Translations under genes and position numbers: made by a program
The notes under the pieces: model-generated
What the model saw: the letters and a program-made list of their open reading frames with translations, nothing else
What the model was told of the DNA's origin: nothing
The model's database searches: none
Shown: one piece after another, positions 6,926 through 14,754 of the stretch
How positions within the stretch are numbered: the first letter of the stretch is position 1
Layout of the letters: every line of letters starts with the position of its first letter
Assembly (NCBI GenBank): GCA_022704145.1
Contig: JAKJGY010000011.1
Span: 1 to 49,754 of the forward strand
Direction: 5' to 3'
DNA length: 49,754 nt
Source of the DNA: Verrucomicrobiota bacterium
Lineage (GTDB): Bacteria; Verrucomicrobiota; Kiritimatiellia; RFP12; UBA1067

Positions 6926-8125
6926 TTACGCCTTACGGGCCGCTGACGCCTGGGACAGCGACAGCCAGAGGATGTAGACGACCGCCGCGAAAGGCACCGC
7001 AAAGCCCGCGATCTGGTTCTTGCCGCAACAGTCCACCACCAGTCCCATCAGCGGCGGCAGCACCGCCCCGCCCGCGATGGCCGAGATCATCAGCCCCGAG
7101 ATCTCGTTCGCGCGCTCAGGCAACGCGTCCACCGCGATCGAGAAGATCAGCGGGAAGATGTTCGCGAAACCCAGCGTGGCCAGCACGATGCCCGTGTACG
7201 TCAGCGGCTGGTTGCCGCTGAACACCAGCGCGATGCCGGCCAGCGAGAGGACACACGTCAGCTTCAGGAACAGCGCCGGCTTGATCACGCGCAGCACCAG
7301 GCCCCCCACGAAACGGCCCACCAGGATCGGCAGAAACACCAGCGACCAGCTCATCCACAGGCTCTGGCTCAGGTCCATCTTGAACTTCTCCTTGAGGAGC
7401 AGCGGCACGCTCGAGCCGAAACAGACTTCCGCGCCCACATAGAAGAAGATCCCGAGCACCATCGTCAGGATGAACGTGTTCTTGCCGAAAAGGGCGAAGC
7501 AGGACGCCATCGTGGCGGGGCGGCTGTTCGGGTCACGCACTTCCGCCTTCAACTGCAGCGGCAGACAGGCGGCCAGGGCCACCAGCAGCGCGCCCGCGAA
7601 GATCGGGAACTGCACCGACCAGTCCAGCCCGAGCGGCTTCGCCACCAGCGGCAGCAGCAGGAAGCCCATCGAAGAGCCGACCGCCTTGACCGACTGCGCC
7701 AGCGAAAGGTTGCTGGAGAACTTGCCCTCCGCCGAAACGTCGCGCATCACCGGGTTGCCGCAGACCTGCAGGATGGTCGCGCCCGCGCACAGCAGCAGGA
7801 TGGACGCCAGCACCACATAGAACTTGGTCAGGTCGCCCGCCGCCACCTCAGCCTTACCGTACATGCCCGCCAGGATCGGCAGCACCGCGCCAGCCAACGC
7901 CACAGCGAGCCCTAGGAGCAGCACGAATTTCTTGCCCCGCCGGTCCTGCACCAGCCCCATCGGAACCGACAGCAGGAAGAACATCAGGAACCCCGTGAAC
8001 GGAACCAGCCGCGCCACAAAGTCAGAGACCTGGAACGTGTCTTTCACCAAAGCGACCAGAGGCCCCACCACATCGCCGAACCCCATCGCCAGAAACACCA
8101 GGAACACCGGCCACGCACGTTTCAT
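6926..8125 (-). CDS. Sugar MFS transporter (FucP/GluP-like)
   Basis: A 399-aa protein with about 12 hydrophobic segments. The MFS-type loop is seen in GLVQDRRGKKFVLLLG, between the second and third segments. Length and the NPVMRDVS/SLAQSVKAVGSS region (the latter like the conserved QSxxxxG of fucose/glucose/galactose permeases) suggest proton-coupled import of a monosaccharide across the inner membrane. AAGGAG precedes the ATG. A TATACT box on the minus strand at 8184-8179 could be its -10, without a good -35. It probably takes up a monosaccharide released by the secreted hydrolases encoded elsewhere in the window; the exact sugar cannot be read from sequence. Confidence 0.85.
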   Translation of the reverse strand: MKRAWPVFLVFLAMGFGDVVGPLVALVKDTFQVSDFVARLVPFTGFLMFFLLSVPMGLVQDRRGKKFVLLLGLAVALAGAVLPILAGMYGKAEVAAGDLTKFYVVLASILLLCAGATILQVCGNPVMRDVSAEGKFSSNLSLAQSVKAVGSSMGFLLLPLVAKPLGLDWSVQFPIFAGALLVALAACLPLQLKAEVRDPNSRPATMASCFALFGKNTFILTMVLGIFFYVGAEVCFGSSVPLLLKEKFKMDLSQSLWMSWSLVFLPILVGRFVGGLVLRVIKPALFLKLTCVLSLAGIALVFSGNQPLTYTGIVLATLGFANIFPLIFSIAVDALPERANEISGLMISAIAGGAVLPPLMGLVVDCCGKNQIAGFAVPFAAVVYILWLSLSQASAARKA

Positions 8126-8185
8126 GCTAACTCCTTAGTTGACTCTCCAAGCTGCCAGACACTGGCAAACCGCGTATCAGTATAC

Positions 8186-8216
8186 ACAAAAACCTCCCGG
8201 CGTACACCGGGAGGTT
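8186..8216 (-). terminator. Intrinsic terminator of the XRE/ImmA-like gene
   Basis: On the minus strand, a perfect 10-bp stem AACCTCCCGG / CCGGGAGGTT with the loop TGTACG is followed directly by TTTGTG. It lies 25 bases past the stop of the minus-strand regulator gene. It also separates that gene from the downstream MFS gene. Confidence 0.8.
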
Positions 8217-8240
8217 GAACGGTTGTCCGCCATGCGGCGC

Positions 8241-9410
8241 TCAGGCCTCCAGCTTCAGACCCGCCTGCCGCAACACTTTGCGGATGGCCGCCAGAGCCTT
8301 CTGCTCCGGCGCGCCGCCGCACGTCTCGGCGCGCAGCAGCAGCTCGTTCAGAGCGCCGTTGCCCAGCGCCAACGGCGCGGACGACACGCCGCGCTCCGGC
8401 TGGCCCGCCAGCGCCTCGACCTCCTCCTTGAAGAGGAAGTGGCGCGGAGACCGCTTCTGCTTGTCGCTCCAGCTCAGCCCAAGCTCGTGCAGCCGCTCGG
8501 CAAAGGCCTTCGCCGTGACACCGAAACGACGCTTGACCCGCAGCAGCAGCTCAAACGTCCACGCCTTGGGCACGAGCCCAAGCCGTACGGTCGTCGCCTG
8601 CATCGCCTCGGCCGGCATCAGGAAGTGCGCCGCAAAGCGCTGCGCGAAGGCCGACTCGTCGAGCAGCGGCTGCTCCGGCACGCCATGCCACTCCGTGTCA
8701 CACGCGCCGCGCGCCTTGAAAAACACGCGGCCCAACTCGAACGCGATACGCTCCGTCAGATACTCCGGCTGGCGCTTGCGCTCCAGATTGACAAAGACCA
8801 ACGCGCTACGGGTCTCCGCCACATAGCCCGCGAACGAATCACAGCCCTCCGGAAGCTCCAGCGCGAGCACACGCACCCCGGACTGCTCCAGCACATCGAT
8901 GTAGTCCCGAAGCACACGGTCGCCCAGGCCGAGACCCGCACGAACCTGCGCCGCAAGACACGCCGCCCCCGCCTCCGTGGCAGGAAAAGGCACCGTCAGC
9001 GGAAGCGCCGAAGCCACGGCCGAACCGCACAGCTTCTCCAGCGCCACCACCTTCTCGGCGACCGTCTGACACACGATATGAGCCGACTTGACCTCTTCGC
9101 CAGGCGACTCCACCCCCGACGGCGGCAGCAGCACAACCGCTCCTCCGGGAACCGCACCGGACGACTCCCAGACGTTCGACTCCTCGAACAGGTCGTCAAT
9201 CCGGACATTGAGCTGCTTGGCGATCCGATACAGGACTCGTCCGGAAGGCAGGTGCTTGCCCTTCTCAATCCACCCCAGCGGGCCCGCACGAATGCCGATC
9301 TCCGTTGCCAGGCGGATCTGCGACAGGTGCTGGATCTCACGCAACTGACGGATTCTCGCCCCCACCCGGATGGCGATGTCACGCTCAGCCGGCGTTTTAT
9401 GCTTTCCCAT
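8241..9410 (-). CDS. XRE-family regulator with degenerate ImmA/IrrE-type domain
   Basis: A 389-aa protein. Residues ~13-70 form a Cro/CI-type helix-turn-helix (RIRQLREIQHLSQ, LGWIEKGKHLPS). A long C-terminal part has the layout of an ImmA/IrrE (COG2856) domain: LVFVN, RIAFELGRVFF, FAAHFLMPAEAM, FGVTAKAFAERLHELGL. The zinc-protease HEXXH signature is absent: the corresponding stretch is F224-E-L-G-R, and the usual downstream Glu of FAAEFLMP is His. It is therefore probably a non-proteolytic sensor/regulator. AAGGGAG precedes the ATG. Its targets are unknown; the gene is flanked by tRNA-Arg on one side and its own terminator on the other. Confidence 0.82.
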   Translation of the reverse strand: MGKHKTPAERDIAIRVGARIRQLREIQHLSQIRLATEIGIRAGPLGWIEKGKHLPSGRVLYRIAKQLNVRIDDLFEESNVWESSGAVPGGAVVLLPPSGVESPGEEVKSAHIVCQTVAEKVVALEKLCGSAVASALPLTVPFPATEAGAACLAAQVRAGLGLGDRVLRDYIDVLEQSGVRVLALELPEGCDSFAGYVAETRSALVFVNLERKRQPEYLTERIAFELGRVFFKARGACDTEWHGVPEQPLLDESAFAQRFAAHFLMPAEAMQATTVRLGLVPKAWTFELLLRVKRRFGVTAKAFAERLHELGLSWSDKQKRSPRHFLFKEEVEALAGQPERGVSSAPLALGNGALNELLLRAETCGGAPEQKALAAIRKVLRQAGLKLEA

Positions 9411-9508
9411 GTGACGCTCCCTTTCTGCGTGTGGCGGGGGAAGGCCCGGCAGCCCCCACCTTTAAATAGTCCTCGATTCACGGCACATCGAACCGACAGG
9501 ATGTTTTG

Positions 9509-9538
9509 TATATAACACATTTATGTTGGACACCGCAA
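9509..9538 (-). promoter_or_regulatory. Candidate promoter of the XRE/ImmA-like gene
   Basis: Minus-strand -35 TTGCGG (9538-9533) and -10 TATATA (9514-9509) with an 18-base spacer. This is the AT-richest patch upstream of the gene and overlaps AACATAAATGTGTT, a weak dyad that could be an autoregulatory site. The leader to the ATG would be about 95 bases. Confidence 0.4.
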
Positions 9539-9580
9539 GCCTAATCAGCAAAATTCCTATGGCATGAGTCCGTCCGGGGC

Positions 9581-9610
9581 TTGTCAAGCGGCACAGCCGT
9601 ATGGTATGTT
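9581..9610 (+). promoter_or_regulatory. Promoter of tRNA-Arg
   Basis: TTGTCA, an 18-base spacer, then TATGTT. The expected transcription start falls about 7 bases before the mature tRNA 5' end at 9624. Confidence 0.6.
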
Positions 9611-9623
9611 CACACTTCCTTGG

Positions 9624-9700
9624 AGGCCAGTAGCTCAGTAGGACAGAGCACTAGATTCCTAATCTGGGGGTCGCCGGTTCGACTCCGGCCTGGCCTACCA
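9624..9700 (+). tRNA. tRNA-Arg (anticodon CCT)
   Basis: A complete cloverleaf: 7-bp acceptor AGGCCAG/CTGGCCT, D-stem GCTC/GAGC, anticodon stem CTAGA/TCTGG with loop TTCCTAA (anticodon CCT, reading AGG), T-arm GCCGG-TTCGACT-CCGGC, discriminator A and an encoded CCA. The 3' two-thirds overlaps, on the opposite strand, the end of the eboD-like gene. Confidence 0.97.
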
Positions 9701-10859
9701 TCGCCCCCCCCAGGGGCCGCAGCAGGCCGATGGCCCGCTCCATGAGCGGCTGGCTGACGCGATGCACCTCGGTCTTGGACCCGAGCGGGGCAGGCAGCGT
9801 GATGCAGAGCCGGCCGCCGAGGTGTTCGCGGAACTGCTCCAGCCCTGCCAGCACGTCCGGCGCGCCGTGCGCGCCGGCGCGCTCCAGCAGCGGCGACCAC
9901 ACCGGCAGGCCGCAAGCGGACAAGCCCTGGATGATCGCGTCACGCTCGACAGGCGTGATCAGCCGTTTCAGCATCGCGTAGGTGCTGTCGAGCGCGATGC
10001 CGACCGCCACGGCGTGGCCGTGGCCGAACGTGAAGTTGGACATCAGCTCAAGCCGGTGAGCGGCCCAGTGGCCGAAGTCGAGCGGCCGCGCGCTCCCGGC
10101 TTCGAACGGGTCGCCCGAGGTCGCGATATGCCGCAGATGCAGCGCGGCCGTCTTGTGGATAACCCGCTCCATCGCGGCCTGGTCACGCTGACGCAGCGCG
10201 TCGGCGCGCCTGCACAGCCAGACGAAGAAGGCCCGGTCCTTGATGATCGCCACCTTGAAGGCTTCGGCGAGTCCGCCGACCCACTCCCGCTGCGGCAGCG
10301 TCTTCAGGAGATCGAAATCGTTGATGACCGCAAAGGGCGGCGCGAAGGTGCCCGCGAAGTTCTTCGCGCCGCCGTCGTTCATGCCGTTCTTGACGCCGAT
10401 ACCGGCGTCGTTCTGCGCGAGCACGGTGGACGGCAGCCGCACCAGGCGCAGGCCGCGGTGGACCAGCGACGCCGCGAAGCCGGCCATGTCGAGCACGCTG
10501 CCGCCGCCTGCGGCCACCACGTAGCTCTGGCGGTCGAGGTGCTCCGCGCCGGCCGCCACCATGATCTCACGCACGCTGGCCCAGCCGTTCTTGGCGTTCT
10601 CGCCGCCCGGCACGACCAGCGGCTTGCGCACGAGCGCCAGCCGGTCGCGGTGCGCGCGGAAGTACCGCTCGACCCTGCGGACCAGGCCGGGCGTAGCCTC
10701 GGCCAGTCCGCCATCCACCACGACCAGCACGCGCGCCTGCCGCGCGCCTGCCGCGCGCAGCACCGAGGCGAGCGCCGGGTTGCCTTCCGCGAACACGTCA
10801 TGCGTGAACCGCACCGAATATCTGAAAGGTACCGCAAATGCCTGCCGGATCGTCCTCAT
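9651..10859 (-). CDS. eboD: 3-dehydroquinate-synthase-like protein of the EboD type
   Basis: A 402-aa sugar-phosphate-cyclase-fold protein. NAD-binding VAAGGGSVLDMAG, substrate/metal residues in LAEAFKVAIIKD, and metal-binding histidines in DFGHWAAHRLE and FGHGHAVAVGIALDS are present. The ASGDPFE-type motif (ATSGDPFEAGSARPLDFG) and the N-terminal RQAFAVPFRYSVRFT match my recollection of EboD proteins rather than shikimate-pathway AroB. The ATG at 10859 overlaps the eboF-like stop (ATGA), so the two are coupled. The last ~17 residues (from MVGQAGVEPATP) are translated from the antisense of tRNA-Arg and the TAG lies in the tRNA anticodon stem. In characterised organisms ebo genes help move secondary-metabolite precursors to the periplasm; its substrate here is unknown. 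Confidence 0.72.
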   Translation of the reverse strand: MRTIRQAFAVPFRYSVRFTHDVFAEGNPALASVLRAAGARQARVLVVVDGGLAEATPGLVRRVERYFRAHRDRLALVRKPLVVPGGENAKNGWASVREIMVAAGAEHLDRQSYVVAAGGGSVLDMAGFAASLVHRGLRLVRLPSTVLAQNDAGIGVKNGMNDGGAKNFAGTFAPPFAVINDFDLLKTLPQREWVGGLAEAFKVAIIKDRAFFVWLCRRADALRQRDQAAMERVIHKTAALHLRHIATSGDPFEAGSARPLDFGHWAAHRLELMSNFTFGHGHAVAVGIALDSTYAMLKRLITPVERDAIIQGLSACGLPVWSPLLERAGAHGAPDVLAGLEQFREHLGGRLCITLPAPLGSKTEVHRVSQPLMERAIGLLRPLGGAMVGQAGVEPATPRLGI

Positions 10860-12139
10860 GCGCTCAGCCACTCCCGTATTTCACCTGCCAAACCCACCAG
10901 CGACTCGGCTTTAAGCGGCAGCGTCGCGGCCAGCGCCGCCTCGCAGCCGGGCCCGACGCGTCCGTGGGTGCCGCGGACCTTCGCCGTGTCGAGGCTCACG
11001 CCGAACGGCAGGCGGCCGAAGAACAGCTCGCAGGGGTCATATCCCGGCTTGTTGTGGATATCCACGTGCCGCGCGTAGTCCGGCGCCTCGCGCGCGTCCG
11101 TCCACCACGGGTAGGCGAACCACGCGCCGGGCTCTGCCACAAGCAACAGCTCGCCCGTGCGCGGATGCGCGACGCCATACGCGGCCTGCCCCTCGCGGTC
11201 GAGCACCTGCGCCACGCCCTCCAGCGCCCGCAGCGTCTCGGCCGTGCGCGCCTGCGCGGCGACGTCGAGGCACGCCACCAGCGCGACCTGATGGTCGGCC
11301 AGCGCGAAGGCCGCGCTCTGATGGAAGTCGGGATACGCCATGCCGCGCACCTCGCGCGCGGCCAGCAGGCCCGCCGCGCGCAGCGCGCGGTTCGGGAACA
11401 CCGCGCCGCGCGTCACGGGTGTGATGGCGTAGTCGCCGAAAACCACGGACTCGTACCCGTTCGCGGCTGCGGCCGCGAAGAGCGCCTCCAGCTCGCGACG
11501 CACCGCAGCCAGCGCGGCGGCGGCCTTGGGGTGGTCGGGGCCGAACCGCTGCAGGTCATAGTCGAGCCCCGGCAAATAGGTGTACACCAGGTCCGGCGCG
11601 TCCGGTTCGGCCAGCAGCCCCGCGACCGCCCGCGCGATCCAGTCGGAACTCCTCACCGAGGCGAGCGGCCCCCAGTAGCGGTGCAGGGGAAAGGCGCCGC
11701 CCGCGCGCCGGGCGAGGCGCGCACCCAAGTCCCGGGGCCGGCTGTGGCAGGCGGTGATCATCCCGCCGCCGTGCGTGTGGAGCGGCGCGGGCGAGACCCA
11801 GTGGTCAACGTCCTCGCCCAGGCTCTGCTGAATGAACAGCAGGCCTGCGGACCCGCCGCGCTTGCGGAAGCCCTCCCAGATGCGCGGGCCCGCCACCAGG
11901 GCGGACGACTGCTCCCAGAAGAACGGCTTGCGCAGCACAGGATCGAAAAAGCCGTTCGCGACCATCCCATGTCCCGACGGCGGCAGACCGGTCCGCAGCG
12001 TGGCCTGCGCCGGGCAGGTCAGCGCGGGGAAGACCGGCTCCAGCGGCCGGAGCGCGCACCCGCCGACGCTGTGCGCGCCGTTCCGCGCCGCGAACCCGTA
12101 CCCCCACCCCGCGACCTGTATGACGAGCAGTTTCTTCAT
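10856..12139 (-). CDS. eboF: Nucleotide pyrophosphatase/phosphodiesterase-like protein of the EboF type
   Basis: A 427-aa alkaline-phosphatase-superfamily protein. The nucleophile region is FPALTCPAQATLRTGLPPSGHGMVANGFF (given here as separate motifs: TCPAQAT, GLPPSGHG, ANGFF), followed by FWEQSS, YLPGLDYDLQRFGPD with metal Asp, and late VDIHNKPGYDPCELFFG. This pattern resembles the type I phosphodiesterase/nucleotide pyrophosphatase encoded in ebo clusters. The ATG at 12139 starts MKKLLVIQVAGWGYG; upstream in-frame codons are not supported. It is the first gene of a two-gene operon with the EboD-like gene. The other ebo genes (TatD-like, UbiA-like, TIM-barrel) are not in the window. Confidence 0.65.
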   Translation of the reverse strand: MKKLLVIQVAGWGYGFAARNGAHSVGGCALRPLEPVFPALTCPAQATLRTGLPPSGHGMVANGFFDPVLRKPFFWEQSSALVAGPRIWEGFRKRGGSAGLLFIQQSLGEDVDHWVSPAPLHTHGGGMITACHSRPRDLGARLARRAGGAFPLHRYWGPLASVRSSDWIARAVAGLLAEPDAPDLVYTYLPGLDYDLQRFGPDHPKAAAALAAVRRELEALFAAAAANGYESVVFGDYAITPVTRGAVFPNRALRAAGLLAAREVRGMAYPDFHQSAAFALADHQVALVACLDVAAQARTAETLRALEGVAQVLDREGQAAYGVAHPRTGELLLVAEPGAWFAYPWWTDAREAPDYARHVDIHNKPGYDPCELFFGRLPFGVSLDTAKVRGTHGRVGPGCEAALAATLPLKAESLVGLAGEIREWLSA

Positions 12140-12300
12140 ACGCGACTTAAAGCGTACAGGATAACCGCTCGGCTGCCGGAACGGGAGCATAAAATCTGCG
12201 TCGGCAAAAACGCCCAGTCTGGCGCTTCCCACAATGACGGCTTGCCTCCGGTGCGGTTTTTCGCCATGATGCTGGCCACTCTACAGTGAAGGAGGCGGCA

Positions 12301-14115
12301 ATGAATCTCAGGACGGTCTGGCTGGCGGCGGTTGCGGTGTGCGCGGGGATGGCGGGTGCGGCGGAGCTGGCGGCGGTGACCTCGCCGGACGGCACGCTGG
12401 CGCTGACTTTTGCGGCCGAGGGCGGACGCGTGACGTACGCGCTGCGGGCCGGGGGCCAGGCGCTGATCGAGGCGTCGCCGGTCGGTTATGAGGGCGGGGC
12501 GCCGGCCGGCGTGACGCGGCGTTCGGTGGACTCGGCCTGGAAACCGCTGTGGGGCAAGCGCGCCGCCGTTCCGGAGCGGTTCAACGAGGTGACGCTCGAC
12601 CTGACCTCCTTCCGCCTCGTGGCGCGCGCCTATGACGACGGCGTGGCGTTCCGCTGCCTGGGCGGCGCAGGCGCGGAGCGCACGCAGTTCGCCTTCGCGG
12701 GCGACTTCACGGCGTGGTACTACAACGGCGAGCACCACAACCTCGGCCCTGAGCGGCTCTCGGAGAGCGACGGCGTACGGCTGCCGCCCATGACCGTCAG
12801 GGCCGCCGAGGACGCCTACCTGGCGGTGCTCGAGGCGGACCTGGGCGAGGGCGACCCGCTCGCCCTCAGGACCCGTAAGGGCGAGACGTCCTTCAGCGTG
12901 ACGTCAAAGCCCGGCACGGCGTGGCGCGTGCTGCTGTTCGGCCGCATACCCGGCGCGCTGGTGGACTCGCACCTGGTCGAGCTGCTGAACCCGCCGCCTG
13001 CGGAGGGGTTGGACTTCTCCTGGGTACGCCCGGGCGTGGCGGTCTGGGACTGGCGCATCAACGGCGCGCAGGTCGAGGGCTTCAAATATGAGATGTCTTA
13101 CCCGTCGTGGGCGCGCATGGTGGACTTCGCGGCGGAGAACGGCATCCTGTATCTCGTGCTGGACGCCGACTGGTACGGCAAGGAGTTCAGCCCGGAGTCC
13201 GACCCGATGAAAGGCGGCTACGCAGGTGACGCGCGCAAGCTGATCGCCTACGCCAAAGGCAAGGGCGTGGGCATCTGGCTCTACCTCAACGACGTCGCCG
13301 GGCGCGCCTATCCGATCGAGAAGACGCTCCAGGCCTACGGCGAGTGGGGCGCGGCGGGCATCAAGTACGGCTTCATGAAGGGCACGCCCGAGGAGAAGAA
13401 CGCGCGCACGCGCATGATCACTGAGCTGTGCGCCAAGAACCGGCTGCTGTGCAACTTCCACGACGGGCCGGTGCACCCGTACGGCCAGATGCGCACGTGG
13501 CCCAACGCCGTGACGCGCGAGCTGTGCCACGCCCAGCTCGACGCGCACCGCGTGTTCCAGCCCAAGACCTTCGTCACGACCGTGTTCGTCAACATGCTGG
13601 CGGGGCCGATCGACATGAACAACGGACTGGCGGACCTGACGCAGGCGAACCGCGTGGACGAGCCGTCGAAAGTGCCCTCGACCCTGGCGGGCGAGGCGGC
13701 CCGCACGCTGATCACCTTCTCAGGCGCGACGGTCATACCGGACATCCCCGAGAACTACCGCAAGCATCCGGAGCTGCTGCGCTTCATCGCCGCGCAGCGG
13801 CAGCCGTGGCGCGAGAGCCGGACGCTCAGCGGCGTGATCGGCGAGCATATCGTGATGGCGCGGCAGGCGGCGGACGGCGTCTGGCTGGTGGGCGCGGCCA
13901 CAAACGAGGAGCCGCGCGAACTCGCTATCCCGCTGGGCTTCCTCGGCGCGGGCCGCTACGAGGCGCTGGTGCTGGAGGACGGCGCGGACTCGGACTACCG
14001 CACCCACAAGGAGAGCTACCGCGCGGCGGCGCGTACGGTGACGTCGGCCGACACGCTCCGCGTCACGCTCGCTCCGGGCGGCGGCGCCTGTGTGCTGCTG
14101 ACGGCGACGAAGTAG
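12301..14115 (+). CDS. Secreted GH97 glycoside hydrolase (SusB-like alpha-glucosidase)
   Basis: A 604-aa protein with a cleavable signal peptide (hydrophobic WLAAVAVCAGMAGA). The N-terminal beta-sandwich (SPDGTLALTF) leads into a TIM barrel with VLDADWYG, GAAGIKYGFMKG, HDGPVHPYG, TRELCHAQ and a C-terminal beta domain. The whole layout is GH97. In retaining GH97 enzymes an Asp lies in the IKxDF strand; here the position is Gly357 (IKYGF), as in the inverting SusB type, so an inverting alpha-glucosidase is more likely than an alpha-galactosidase. This last step is family knowledge recalled without an alignment. AAGGAGG at 12288-12294 fixes the start. It is the first gene of a plus-strand carbohydrate block. 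Confidence 0.88.
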   Translation: MNLRTVWLAAVAVCAGMAGAAELAAVTSPDGTLALTFAAEGGRVTYALRAGGQALIEASPVGYEGGAPAGVTRRSVDSAWKPLWGKRAAVPERFNEVTLDLTSFRLVARAYDDGVAFRCLGGAGAERTQFAFAGDFTAWYYNGEHHNLGPERLSESDGVRLPPMTVRAAEDAYLAVLEADLGEGDPLALRTRKGETSFSVTSKPGTAWRVLLFGRIPGALVDSHLVELLNPPPAEGLDFSWVRPGVAVWDWRINGAQVEGFKYEMSYPSWARMVDFAAENGILYLVLDADWYGKEFSPESDPMKGGYAGDARKLIAYAKGKGVGIWLYLNDVAGRAYPIEKTLQAYGEWGAAGIKYGFMKGTPEEKNARTRMITELCAKNRLLCNFHDGPVHPYGQMRTWPNAVTRELCHAQLDAHRVFQPKTFVTTVFVNMLAGPIDMNNGLADLTQANRVDEPSKVPSTLAGEAARTLITFSGATVIPDIPENYRKHPELLRFIAAQRQPWRESRTLSGVIGEHIVMARQAADGVWLVGAATNEEPRELAIPLGFLGAGRYEALVLEDGADSDYRTHKESYRAAARTVTSADTLRVTLAPGGGACVLLTATK

Positions 14116-14162
14116 CGTCGGAGGCGTGATTCACAACAACAACAAGCAAGGAGAGACCTGAC

Positions 14163-14522
14163 ATGAGCATTGAGACAACCGTGAGCATCAACCCGTATTT
14201 CCGGATCAGCGACGAGAACATGGCGGCCGCCAAGGAGATCCTGAAGACCTTCTGCGAGCTGGTCAAGAAGGAGGCGGGCTGCCTCTACTACAACTTCTGC
14301 TTCAACGGTAACGTCATGACCTGCCGTGAGGCCTACACCGACGCGGCGGCGGTCTTCGCGCACCTCGAGAACTGCGGCGAGGCGCTCGGCCGTTTCGGCG
14401 CGGTCGCCGAGCTGTTCCGCATCGAACTGCTGGGGCCCGCCGAAGAGCTGGACAAGCTCCGCGAGCCCCTCGCCGGCATGAACGCCGACTACTTCGTCCT
14501 CGCCTGCGGCACCGGCAAGTAG
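14163..14522 (+). CDS. ABM-domain putative quinol monooxygenase
   Basis: A 119-aa protein with the ferredoxin-like dimeric alpha/beta barrel pattern of the antibiotic-biosynthesis-monooxygenase (YgiN-like) family: an initial strand VSINPYFRI, the helix KEILKTFCELVKKEAGCLYYNF, CREAYTDAAAVFAHLENC and a terminal strand. AAGGAG sits 12 bases before the ATG. It lies 47 bases after the GH97 gene and could share its transcript. Cytoplasmic. The substrate is unknown; small members of this family act on quinols or other aromatics. Confidence 0.8.
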   Translation: MSIETTVSINPYFRISDENMAAAKEILKTFCELVKKEAGCLYYNFCFNGNVMTCREAYTDAAAVFAHLENCGEALGRFGAVAELFRIELLGPAEELDKLREPLAGMNADYFVLACGTGK

Positions 14523-14564
14523 CGCCTGCTGTACAGGCTCACGGAACGGGACGCCCGCCCCAAC

Positions 14565-14655
14565 GTCGCACGGGCATCTTGCCCGTGCCCAGGCCCGCGG
14601 GCGCCGAGGCCCGTGGCGCTCGGACCGGCTGCACGGGCTGGGATGCCCGTGCGAC
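14565..14655. repeat. Inverted pair of REP-like hairpin elements
   Basis: Left arm 14565-14588 begins GTCGCACGGGCATC; right arm 14631-14655 ends GATGCCCGTGCGAC. Each arm also folds on itself (GCACGGGC / GCCCGTGC). Between them lies a GC-rich segment with GCCCGCGGGC. This fills most of the 232-bp gap before the propeller gene and may terminate or insulate the upstream transcript. Confidence 0.85.
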
Positions 14656-14742
14656 AGAGTGCCGGACCGGCTCACGGACGGGACCTCTTGGCCGCTTACC
14701 GCGTGGCCGCTTTTTGCGTGTGGCGGGCGGCGGCGGTTTCGG

Positions 14743-14748
14743 TATACT
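14743..14748 (+). promoter_or_regulatory. TATACT -10-like box six bases from the propeller start codon
   Basis: TATACT followed by six bases and the ATG at 14755. No -35 match is seen at 16-18 bases. If real, transcription would begin at or next to the start codon. No Shine-Dalgarno sequence is present, in agreement with that. Confidence 0.4.
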
Positions 14749-14754
14749 GGCGCC

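Noticed and set aside
9411..9623. Attachment site of a mobile island at the tRNA-Arg gene
   Set aside because: No integrase, no second copy of the tRNA 3' end in the window and no phage-like genes nearby.
9651..10859. Annotation as housekeeping AroB of the shikimate pathway
   Set aside because: Motifs and the coupled phosphodiesterase gene fit EboD better. I cannot exclude AroB without a tree, so this is kept as an alternative.
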